DNA of 64,000 nt from Pseudophaeomoniella oleicola (Eukaryota > Ascomycota > Eurotiomycetes > Phaeomoniellales > Phaeomoniellaceae), in NCBI GenBank assembly GCA_003868215.1, contig QWDQ01000065.1, positions 1 to 64,000 of the forward strand, in the 5' to 3' direction. This document shows positions 12,082-22,756 of this stretch, one piece after another. Each line of letters opens with the position of its first letter. The first letter of the stretch is position 1. Below the pieces are notes generated by a model, which did no database searches, had not been told where the DNA came from, and saw only the letters and a list, made by a program, of their open reading frames with translations. The translations under genes were made by a program, and so were the position numbers.

Positions 12082-14165
12082 ATGGCATTGAACCTGCCTA
12101 TGTCGCTCTCTGGCAACGACCTCAAAATGCCTATGCCGCCTCCCCTGCTGCATACTCGATCAGGCAACGAAGCTTATGATCGCCCACAGACTCCCACACA
12201 ACATGGCTTCACGACTCCCGTCCAAACACCACAAGGAAGTCCAAGCAAGCACCATGTGCCGCCGGGAGCCCATGACTTGCCCAATGTATTTGACAATGCG
12301 ATGAAGTTGACTCCAGTATCTCCCGCGAAGCAGGGACCAGGGTCACCAGGCAAGCAGGGTCTTCGAGTCGCAGACGACAACGTCTCTCGAGACCCCTTCA
12401 ATGATAGTGTCATTCAAAGTGGGACACCAGGAAGCCCTACAAGAAAGTCAAACAAAGAAAACACTCCTCCAGGAGGTCACAAATTTGGCAAGGATGTGGG
12501 CAACTTCCAGCAGAATGCGGCGGCCATCTCTCGTCAAGAACAATATCAATCCGTTGAGTCTAGGAGACCACAAACCCAACTGAAAGGTCTCACTCCGGAA
12601 GAGCTTGAGAAAGTTGACTTGCCCAAAGTCAGACGTTTGGCCAACGTGACCCAATTGTGTATGTTCGCTTATCCATAATTATCCATTCGCAAGCTAACAA
12701 ATACAGACTTCCTAGACCACTACTTTGATCTTCTCAGTTATGTACATAATCGCCAAACACGTGAGACCGCTTTCAAAGCTTCGTTTCCACCGCCACCGGC
12801 AACATCAGCGGAGGAGTATGAGCCGGCGCTACAGAAATACCTGGGGCGCGAAAGAGCCAACCTCAGAAAGCGCCGCACTAGACTCCGCCACGGTGATTTC
12901 CAGATCCTGACGCAAGTCGGACAAGGTGGTTACGGTCAAGTTTTCTTGGCTCAGAAAAAAGATACCAAGGAAGTCTGTGCTCTCAAAGTCATGAGCAAGA
13001 AACTGCTTTTCAAACTTGACGAGATTCGGCATATTCTTACGGAGCGTGATATTCTTACAGCAGCCAAGAGCGAGTGGCTTGTGAAGCTTCTCTACGCCTT
13101 CCAAGATCAGGATCAGATTTATCTCGCCATGGAATATGTGCCAGGTGGTGACTTTAGAACACTTCTAAACAACACAGGCGTCCTGCACAACCGACACGCA
13201 AGGTTTTACATTGCAGAGATGTTTTCATGCGTTGACGCTTTGCACAACTTGGGTTACATCCATCGCGATTTGAAACCAGAGAACTTCCTCATTGACGCCA
13301 CTGGCCACGTCAAGCTCACAGATTTTGGTCTTGCAGCAGGTATGCTTTCACCACTCAAGATTGAGTCCATGCGCATCAAGCTTGCAGAGGTTGGAAACAC
13401 ACCCGCTCCCTTCTGCAAGACACCCGTCGAGGATCGTTCTGCAGCCGAACGTCGTCAAGGCTACCGTTCTCTGAGAAGGCAAGATGTCAACTACGCCAAG
13501 TCGATTGTGGGGTCGCCTGACTACATGGCACCAGAAGTCCTTAAGGGGGAAGAGTATGACTTCACTGTCGACTACTGGTCATTGGGGTGTATGCTGTTTG
13601 AGGCGCTTGCCGGGTATCCACCATTTGCCGGTGCAACCGTCGATGAGACATGGCAAAATTTGAAGCGTTGGCAACGAGTGCTTCGCAAGCCGCAATATGA
13701 TGATCCAAACTATTTCTTGTCGAAGCGTACATGGGATCTTATCACGCGCCTCGTTGCGGCGAAGGAGCAGCGCTTCCGCAACATCCAGGAGATCCATAAA
13801 CACGAATACTTTGCTGAGGTTGACTTCGATGCCCTTCGAGAGCAGAAGGCTCCTTTCGTACCCGAACTCGACTCGGAAACCGATGCTGGCTACTTCGATG
13901 ATTTTACCAGCGAAGCTGATATGGCCAAATACAAGGAAGTTCACGATAAGCAGAAGGCGCTCGAGGACATGGCTGAGCGCGGTGAGAAGATGAACAAGGC
14001 TCTCTTTGTTGGTTTCACATTCAGGTATGACGAAGAGCTTTCCGTGGTATTTCTTCCAACTAACCTGCCGATAGACATCGTAAGCCGAACGTTGATGAGA
14101 ACGGCAAGAGTACAAGCCCGAGGAAGGGCATCGCGACGGATGGAAGTTTCGGGACCATATTCTAG
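12082..14165 (+). CDS. sidB: NDR-family Ser/Thr kinase SidB/Dbf2 (septation initiation network)
   Basis: Three exons (12082-12658, 12707-14024, 14075-14165; introns 48 and 50 bp) encode 661 residues. A disordered Ser/Pro/Thr-Pro N-terminus (about 1-180) precedes an NDR-type Mob-binding segment (about 190-255), then the kinase domain: glycine loop GQGGYGQVF, catalytic HRDLKPENF, DFG in KLTDFGLA, then the long NDR-type insert before SPDYMAPEV. The C-terminal AGC extension ends with a hydrophobic motif around FVGFTFR. Dbf2/Sid2/SidB with its Mob1 partner acts at the end of the SIN/MEN pathway to trigger septum formation and cytokinesis. Start chosen at MALNLPM. NimA follows on the same strand 1.8 kb downstream. 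Confidence 0.95.
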
Positions 14166-15982
14166 ACTGGAACACGTCAAATCCCTTTCCAGTCCTCTTT
14201 TCACGGCTAATTACGATGCGGGTATCTTTTCGTTTGGGTTTCATGATGTTATCAAGGGTTCATACGAGGTCTATGATTGGCAGGGGCCTGGGGCACCATT
14301 ATTCTCCTTCTTGGGATGTTTTTCATACCGAAATTTGTGGGAGTTGACAGGGGATGGGATGGCCGGCACAACCTATGCTGGTGTACATCAGAATGGTGGT
14401 GGTGTAACGCTAGGCGGGTAAACACGAGGATCTCAAGGATAGGACGAGGCCAGCAGGTCCAGGTATTGTGTTTTCTTTTTGAGTATTGGTACATGCAAGT
14501 ACACACGATGTTAGAATATGGGAATACGGATGATTGCGTTTTTGATGAATTGCCATTGTCATAGGCATTGTTTATTATAGGTTGACTTATTGTCACAGTT
14601 TTGTAGCATTCCAACAAATTTATTTTCTTAGGTGCCACATGGTAGGCCCGGCATACATCTGTATTCGGTTTCATATTTCCCAGTAAGTAAATTAGTATTA
14701 ATAGATGAGATCGTGAGAATAAATGTCAAGTGATTGCAATAGATAGAGAGAGCCCTTTCTAATGACTTATGTACCTAAGGTAGTTATTCAATAGGCTATG
14801 AAGGTAAAGTTATGTAATTATTGCTTGATCTGATCTCCCGATTGGTGATGTTGGTTTTAATTGCTTGCCTAAACTTAGTTGGTTCCTGGTTGCCCCGTAC
14901 AACCATTCCTAACACTATACTGCATTTGGGAATTTGCTTTTCTCACTAAGGTACTTTACTCGATTAACCCACGATTTTACCTAGGTAAGTTATGTCATAG
15001 CTATCGTTGGTAAGTACCTTGGATAAGAGAGAATTGGTTGGAGTGGATTGGATTGGATTGGATAGGTGCTGTGGCAACCGGAGAATTATCTCTTGTGGTG
15101 CACTACTACACTACTGACTAGCAATCGTTTCGGCTTATGTTGGATTGTGTCGTCGTCGTGTTGTTGATTTACTTTACATGTGAAGTTGAGGTACTAAGAA
15201 GGTTAAAAGGTATAACTCTTGTTTGGTAAAGAAAGACAGGGGGAGAAGAAGGGATTGGATAGGATCAGGCTATTGATTGTATGAGAGAGAACGGAAGAGA
15301 AAAAAAAAAGGGAAAGAGAAAAACGTTTGCGGAAGTAAACGAGATCGGTGCGACGACGACGAGAGGCGCACGAGATACATACATACCTCACTGACTCACT
15401 CACTACGACACTCAATACCTTCACACAGCGGCAATCAATATTCAGAAGAGAAACGAAGAATATCAATCGCGACGAAAACAATACCCCGCCAACTACCCAT
15501 CAACCCGCAGCTGTTGAACTGAACTGGTGAAGGAAGAAAGACTTTACTACATACATCTACAACGACGACGATTATTCACTGACCAACCAACCCACCATCG
15601 CACATCATATCTCTTTTCACAAGATATAACAAAGTCAGACAAAACAGACAAGACAAGACAGACATAACACACATCGTTCTTTCAAAAAAAGGGAAGATAT
15701 TATTCACTGTCTTGATCTACCACCGCGGGGTCTGTCAGAAGGAAAAAGAAAAAGCCGCGCCCTAGGAGGAGAAGAAGAAGAAGAAGAAGAAGAAGAAGAA
15801 GAAGAAGAAGATAAGAAAGGAATAACGTCGTCATTGTTGGTGCATGCGCGTGCATCGCGACAGTCAAAGAGGATTGAACTTATTGTCGTCGTCGTTATCG
15901 ATCGATCGACGACTTGCTTTCGATCGCTTGAGATCTCAAGTAACTCAGAAAGCCAAGAGGGAAGGGCTAGTAGCGCAGAGAG
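14166..15982. other. Intergenic region / long nimA leader
   Basis: sidB 3' flank, then about 1 kb of low-complexity DNA before nimA: GGATT repeats near 15,045-15,063, purine-rich stretches, ACA/CGA-rich sequence and an AGA microsatellite. It probably includes a long 5' untranslated leader; several upstream ATGs (for example 15844) precede the real start. Confidence 0.45.
15770..15811. repeat. (AGA)n microsatellite in nimA 5' region
   Basis: About fourteen uninterrupted AGA/GAA triplets, ~170 bp upstream of the nimA start codon and probably in its leader. Confidence 0.9.
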
Positions 15983-18568
15983 ATGGCTACTCAAGAATTA
16001 ACGTCGGCGTTGGCGTCGGCGGAGAAGTATGATGTTTTGGAAGTCATCGGTATGTCTTTTACTTTCGTCTTGTTTCAGTTTTGGATCTCTCTACTCTCGT
16101 CAAGTAGGATGTATCATCCGGGGGTGTGACGATTCAGCTGACAAGGATTGAACAGGTCGTGGATCGTTTGGGATTATAAGAAAGGTTCGGAGAAAGAGTG
16201 ATGGTCATGTAAGTTGATATGCATCGAGCAGCGAGAGGTCCTTCGGTCTGGGGCATGCACCTAGTCCAGGACAGTAAGGGAGTAACGAACAGTCGCTAAC
16301 ATCATACCGACAGATCCTCTGCCGAAAGGAAATCGCCTACCAGAAAATGGCTGCCAAGGAACGTGAACAACTCGCTGCCGAGTTTAGTATCCTCTCATCT
16401 CTCCATCACCCATACATCGTCCAATACTACCACCGCGAACACCTGAAGATGACCCAAGAGCTGTACATATACATGGAGTATTGTGGCGGCGGTGACCTGG
16501 GTAGCGTGATCAAGAACCTCAAAGCGACAGGTGAATATGCGACAGAGGAGTTCGTCTGGAGAGTCTTCGCGCAGATTGTCGAGGCATTGTACCGGTGCCA
16601 TTACGGTGCTGCGGCTCCTGAGGCGGGGAGTGATTTGGCGAGAGCGTCGAGGGAGCTGAAGAGACAGGTCACGACTGCAGGACCATTGAAGGGGAAGGCA
16701 GAGAGTGTTATGATCTTACATCGGGATCTGAAGCCGGAGAATAGTGAGTGCAACTCCATTTACGTGCCATTCTTCTGATCTGCTGCTCTCGACTGGAACT
16801 TGACGTTTCCATGGCTGACTTTGATTCTGCAGTCTTCCTCGGGGAGGACCAATCGGTCAAACTTGGCGACTTCGGCCTGTCGAAGCAGATGCAGTCCCAC
16901 GACTTCGCATCGACATATGTGGGAACACCCTTCTACATGTCACCTGAAATCTGTGCCGCCGAACGGTATACCTCCCACTCTGATATCTGGTCCCTCGGTT
17001 GTATCATGTACGAGCTGTGCACCAGAGAACCACCGTTCAATGCAAAGACCCACATCCAGCTTGTACAGAGGATAAGGAAGGGTGAATTCAAGGACTTGCC
17101 GGATTGCTATTCGAAGGACCTGAAGAACGTCATCGCGTCTTGTTTAAAGGTCAATCCTTTGCATAGGCCAGACACCGCATCTCTTTTGACGGTTCCATAT
17201 GTTTGGATCGCTAGAAAGGGCCGTGAAATGGTTGAATTTGGCAAGATTCTCAAGACCAAGGAGGAATTGGCTGTACAGAAATTGAGACATGCTGAAGAGC
17301 GTCTCGCCGCGGTTGAGGCCGATCGTGCGAAGATGAAAGCGGAAATAGACGCGTCGATAAGAAGAGAGTGGGAACTCAAGGCGCGGCTTGAAATCGATCG
17401 ACAAGTTGCAACCGAATTGGAACGATTAAGGCGTAAGTTCAATCTCGAGGTCGAAGAGAAGGTCCAACACATCATGGCGAAACAACAGAACCAGAAGGGA
17501 AGTGTTGAGCAGAGAGCCCTCAAAGAAATCAGCAATCCTCCAGCGGCAACTAAGGAAACTCAGGAGCCGAACCCCTTTTCATCGGTGTCCGTATCGGGGG
17601 AAGATGACTTCCCATCAACGACAGATATCACCGACCTGAGCAGCTTGTCACTTGAATCACCTTCTTCATCGCCCACTAAACCAGCACAGACTAAGAAGTC
17701 TTCGAAGACCCCCTTCACTCGATCGAAGACGACATTCGAATCTCCTGCAGATGTTCAAATGAACGAGGCGTCTCCAATGTCTATCTCTTCACTTGCTTTG
17801 TCACCACGTCGCAATGCTAACGCACAAGCACAAGCTGCCGCACATGCTGGCAACAAAAACATCTTTGCGGAAGCCAGTGTTAAGCAAAAGGTTGCAGCTG
17901 CTAAATGGGAGCCTACTGTGGCCTATACATCAGATTCAGAGGATGAAGACGGTTTCCCAGATCTACCTTCACCCACTCGCCCCAAGAGCAATCAAGCCGA
18001 TCCTTTCAAACGACCTGGCATGGCTTCTCGACAGCACACCACTGCAACGATGCAAAACCTCAATGCTAAACCAACCCTTTTCCCGAGTGTTTCGAGCAAG
18101 GGCGCTGCGATCCGTGCTGCTGCTGCCACGGCAATTCAGTCGAATATTCCCAGTACACAGACCATGCCCGACCTTCGACAAGAAGCTACCGGAGTGCATA
18201 CACTGAGAAAATCTCCATCTCGTCGCCTTTCAAAGATCCCTTCGTCGACTACTCTTTCTGCAGTGAGTGAAGCAGGTTCCCCAACTCGTCTTCCTTCGAA
18301 GCAGCAGCAAGCCACATCCTTTGCTATGCGTGCGGCTGAAGCAGATAAGGTTGGCCAACGAAACACAATCGGCGGGAAGACACTGGTAGAGCTTGCTCAT
18401 GCAAGAGCTGGTGGCCGACCATCAAGTGCGGATGCTAAGTCTGGTTCAGGCGTCAAGGTTGCCACTGCCGTATCAGCTAAAGATGAAGTCCCTATCTGGG
18501 ATCCTGAAAGAGACGAGATGCCTAGTCCATTCTTGGTGAGGACGAGGGCTATCAGAGGTCTGCGATGA
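15983..18568 (+). CDS. nimA: NIMA-type mitotic protein kinase
   Basis: Four exons (15983-16049, 16156-16208, 16314-16743, 16833-18568; introns 106, 105 and 89 bp) give 761 residues. The kinase domain starts at residue ~15 with YDVLEVIGRGSFG; ATP lysine in CRKEIAYQKM; MEYCGGGDLGSVI is typical of NIMA kinases; HRDLKPEN is split by intron 3; KLGDFGLSK and YVGTPFYMSPE form the activation segment. A ~30-residue Ala/Lys-rich insert sits just before the HRD motif. A coiled coil (about 320-430) for dimerisation is followed by a long basic Ser/Pro tail. NimA is required for entry into mitosis, acting with Cdk1. Confidence 0.95.
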
Positions 18569-19431
18569 TCGAATGACAACCGTGACCAGGTCTTATGAAG
18601 GGAACGCGATGGGATGAGGGTATGTGACGTGACTTGATGTGAGTGTCAATGATGTTGCTGTGGGAAGCCTCTTGGACACGCCTCCTTTCAGTGGCCGCTC
18701 TAGGGTGGGTGACTAGGTTGAAAAAGCAGCGTGATTCTATCAGTCAATGCGCTACATGCTTGCTTTGCATATTGCTGGCGTTTGGAAATGTGCATTGTTT
18801 CTTTTGTTGTTGTCCAACCTTGAGGAAAACAGGGTTACAAGGTGCATGATGGCAGTTTTACGTTTTATCCTTACACATATATACCTGTTGGCTTTCCTTA
18901 CTTTTCGGGATGAAAAACGTTCCCTTTGTTTCAGTCTCTGTATTTTCTGTTCAAGATGTTTCTTGTGGAGGGTTGATCAGACAAGAGTTTGCAGGATAGT
19001 GAACAGCTGTGGTCTAAGAAAAAGGAGTGGACGAGACGGATGCAAATGTACATCTAGACAATCAATCTTCTCCTATAGACCGAAAATCTCTCTGAAAAAG
19101 CCTCTTTATACATACATACACACCTATCCCGTTATATGTAGAGGACGTGAGTATGATGCTAAGTTAGATTGTTCAGCCGAGACATGAAGAGAGCGGAGAC
19201 GTCCAAAGCGGAGAAGAACAGAACCTCGGACGACCATCGATCCGCAGCAGCAGCGCGCATGAAGCCATTTCGTCGAGTACGCTTTTTGCACACTTAAAAC
19301 GACTTAAACCTATCTACGTTCATACCTACACTGCGCAACCTGGGAGTCAATTATAACGACTTTTCTCACGCCTCTCCGCCTTCCCGTTGCCTCACCCGCA
19401 GAACAACACTTTTTTTGAGAACTGGGCCGGA
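18569..19431. other. Intergenic region
   Basis: nimA 3' flank and promoter of the small membrane protein. A frame at 18747-19187 has a Cys/Phe-rich composition without any recognisable domain and is not called. Confidence 0.4.
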
Positions 19432-20022
19432 ATGGCGACTTCAGCGACTTCAGCGACGCTGACGCGGAAATTGACTCGCCGAGAGATGTTGATGGGGGTA
19501 TTGATAGTCGGGATAATTTCATCTGGGGCGGTCGGTGGCGCAATGATCAGAGAGGACATGCAGATTAGAAAGGTTCATTTTTTTTTTCTCCCCCCTTCCT
19601 CTTTCCCCTCTTCTCAAAACGCTTCTCAATTATGTACGTTGCTTGATTTGATGGCTGGTTACTAACATTAATCTATGAATCACCAACAGAAAAAAGCGAA
19701 CTTTGCATCATTACCGCCGCCAGAGCAATTGGTGGTGCTCGAGGAAGCAAGAGAAGGCCTCTTGAAGAAACAATTCGTGTTGGAACGGAAGCTGGAGGAG
19801 GCGAGGGCGCAGAGGGCGCTTAAGGAGAGAGGGAGTGAGATTAGAGGAGAGGCTGGGTTAGGGAGGATGGGGCAGCAGCAACAACAACAGTCTTCGACGA
19901 ACGGCGGCGGCGGCGTGGGTCAAGGTACGACGACGAGGGGGACACTGCGGGTTGATGCTGCTGGTGGGAGCCAGAAGGAAGACGCGGGGACGAGGTGGAG
20001 GAAATGGGTCGGATTGCAATGA
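19432..20022 (+). CDS. Small single-pass membrane protein, unknown function
   Basis: Two exons (19432-19572, 19690-20022; 117-bp intron with a T-rich start and CAACAG acceptor) join in phase 0 and give 157 residues. After a Ser/Thr/Arg N-terminus (residues 1-18) is one hydrophobic helix (about 19-40, MLMGVLIVGIISSGAVGGAM), then a charged helical stretch starting SLPPPEQLVVLEEAREGLLKK (about 52-90), likely a coiled coil, and a Gln/Gly-rich tail. The Arg-rich start plus helix would fit a mitochondrial inner-membrane protein, but this is inference only. I do not recognise the family. Confidence 0.65.
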
Positions 20023-21083
20023 GACATGAAGTTGCAAGTATGGGGTCTTGGATTACACCAAGCCATCCATCATCTCGAGATTATGGGCTCTCGCACTACA
20101 GCAGTCGCGCCGCTATATGAGCTACGACGCCGATTCGCCATGCAAGCTCCAATGATGATACAAGACAATGATCTTATGATTGGAGTCTGACCGTTCGGCA
20201 GTTGAAGATCTCACCTGAAAGCCCCCAAGTGCGCCTTACCTGTCTGTCTATCACAAATCTACAGGGTCCAAACCCACAGCGCCGCGCAGGCACTGCTCCG
20301 GGATGCGAGCACTGGCTCCCGAGCTCGTGCAGAGATTGAGGTGAACTGACGCCAAAAAGGAAGTTTGAAGGTCTGAACAGTCGCACTGGTTGGCAGGTCC
20401 ACATCTGAACTGGTATTGAAAACACCAAATTCGATGACATCGACCTGGTTCGGTATCTCAGTACAAAGAGAGCAGACAAGTCAGCAAATTGGTCCAACTA
20501 TATCTACTATGGCCACGGTCGACTTGGCATCGGCCATTGATGCCCGCGACGCTGCTGACCGACGCACGATGGACAAGAACATATTCGAGGACTAGAGGAA
20601 TGGGATAGAAGCGGATGAGGAAAGATCTTAGGGCATAGCAGCCATGCCTCAATTTGGTCATAGAGAATGACCCATACGAGATGGGTGTTCCTTGTTAACG
20701 AGGTCGTGCTCTATAGGCAGAAGTGATGAAGCGAGCAGCATCCCTGTCTTACAAGACATATTACTCGGCATGCTAGTACACAACGGACTCGTTGAGTGCG
20801 GAGAGGAACAGGAAGAATCCCGCAGAGCTGTCATGATTGCTGTAAACATTATATGTCACATGACGAGTGAGGCTGATTGCGGTCCTTTGGTCAATTGGGA
20901 AGGTGGTGAGTGAGCCCTGTCACCCACGACGAAGGCACCAGACCACAGTAGCGTACGTAGACAATGTTGATAATGCGTGAAACCTTCAGGACTCCTGTTC
21001 GTATCGTTCTTACGACTTCTTCGGCATTCCTTTTCCACACCAGAGACAAGCCTGGCGAGAAACCCACCGAAAGTCCATCCACC
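20023..21083. other. Intergenic region
   Basis: Only short frames on both strands without recognisable domains. The end is the presumed promoter of the small Cys-rich protein. Confidence 0.4.
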
Positions 21084-21350
21084 ATGTGTACTCAAGTCTG
21101 GAAGAGGGCGATTTGTTCAAACCCGGGATGCCGCACCGTGTACTCTGAGTATCCAGGCGATCTCGAGCAATGCGAAGACGCGCTCCGAGGAGGGAAATGC
21201 GCCACGAAGAGAACGGAAGAGTTCCTGGTCCTCTCGAAGGGGATTTGCCACAAGTGCGTGCTGGAGAAGCAGCGAAGGCAGAGGGAGAGGCTGCAGTGTG
21301 ATGATCCGAACGATAGAATTCTGTGGACTGGTGGCCGAGAGAGATGTTGA
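21084..21350 (+). CDS. Small cysteine-rich protein, putative zinc binding, unknown function
   Basis: A single exon of 88 codons starting at MCTQVWKRA. Cysteines are arranged as C-x4-C (ICSNPGC), further single Cys, then C-x2-C (ICHKCVLEK), followed by a basic helix rich in Arg/Gln and a C-terminal WTGGRERC. This looks like a small zinc-knuckle protein of the kind common as unnamed fungal genes. The frame is open further upstream to 20964, but that part reads like antisense noise, so the start at 21084 is preferred. No function can be given. Confidence 0.5.
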   Translation: MCTQVWKRAICSNPGCRTVYSEYPGDLEQCEDALRGGKCATKRTEEFLVLSKGICHKCVLEKQRRQRERLQCDDPNDRILWTGGRERC

Positions 21351-22756
21351 TCAGTCTGTAGTACATTGTTGGATGCGTTTCTTCTGCTCGCAAATCAGTG
21401 CAGGCCGTGCACCCTCGCACTTCCATCTTGCCAAAACAAGGCAGAGTGGAAAGTGGGACAGATTCCAAATTATTGCTGTTCAATGTTACACATGAAAGAG
21501 TCATAAAGGGGTGGCCTCAAAAGCAGATCAGCTTCTCACTATGCAGCCTGCCGTGACCCTCAGCAGGTCAGAAGTTTGAAATGAGCCATTCAAGGACAGA
21601 GAACCCAATCGCGGGCAGGATCCCACTTGGACACATCTAGACTCATCATCTTGCACCAACCATCATGCTTCCACCCGAAAACCTCATTTGAATGCATCAA
21701 GACAACGGGACAGATTCATAAGACAGGTCTCATGTTCACCTTGTCCAATCCGAAACACACACACACCAGCTTCTTCCATGTCGGGAATGAAATTCGTTAG
21801 CATGTGAGATGCTTGGAGATTGCCTTGAGACAAGAAGACAGTATCAAACATGGTCAATTAGTGAAGACACTAACAGATATTCAACGCGGTCTTCAATTGC
21901 AGACCTCTCTGTGTCAGCGGTCAGTTTGTACCATGTTGCAGCAACATCCTATAAGCAGCTTGCGTCGTACAAAAAACACATAGCAATACTATGTAGCTGG
22001 ATGTTTGAACAATTGTTTGCTGTTCCGATCACAAGCGCAGTATAGCCGCACGACTCTCGGGTATATAAAAGCGAATTGCAGAGGGCAGTCATCATCTTCG
22101 TAGCCAACTTCAATATCTTTGCATGCAACCCCGGATAGTCAAATCTCGCCTGTTTGATCGCACAGTCACGAGGTGTGGAGGGGTCTGCATGACTCTGGCT
22201 TACGGCGTGTTCGACCGTCGGGCAACCCCTGTCTCATCTGTTCAAATCCAATGAAGCCGAGCGAGCACTTTTGATTATTGACGGAAAGGACATCCTGAAG
22301 TACTACACACTACCACAGTAGTAGTGATAGTTGGGGTCTGGCATAAATACCTCGTGACACGGGTTTGTGCGAGGGAGGACGGTTGTTGATGTATAAGTTA
22401 TTTATCTTTTTCAATTTCTCATCTCTTCAAAGATATGGAGATGAAGGTGTCCGTCTCCAGTACTTCAGGCCCCTGTTCAACTTTGTTTGTTTGATCAGCG
22501 ACCTTGCTTATCTCCGTTAACGGCATCTCAACGGGACGGCGAGTGGTCGGCGAGTGGCCTGGAGATCAAGAGTCCAGAGATCAGATAAAGACGTAAATTC
22601 ACACGCTTATCGTCGCTAACCTTCCAAGCATCAAGTAAGCGCCATAAGCATCGTGGGTTATTGGCTCTTCGGGGGATCAACTGCTCCACTGATAGCCTAG
22701 AAGGTTGGCAGTCTATCGCTAAACAATCGCCTAATGTTATCTCTCAATCGAACTCA
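21351..22756. other. Intergenic region / promoter of C6 transcription factor
   Basis: No gene recognised in about 1.4 kb. A TATA-like box lies at 22062-22070 and the rest is presumed promoter and leader. Confidence 0.4.
22062..22070 (+). promoter_or_regulatory. Candidate TATA box
   Basis: TATATAAAA, a strong TATA match in moderately GC sequence, about 690 bp upstream of the C6 transcription factor start. If used, the transcript would have a ~650-base leader. Sequence match only. Confidence 0.35.

Noticed and set aside
13579-14244. 221-codon reverse frame across sidB
   Set aside because: Exactly antisense to the conserved kinase domain; no domain of its own.
15704-15994. Reverse frame with a poly-Ser run
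   Set aside because: The Ser run is only the AGA microsatellite read backwards.
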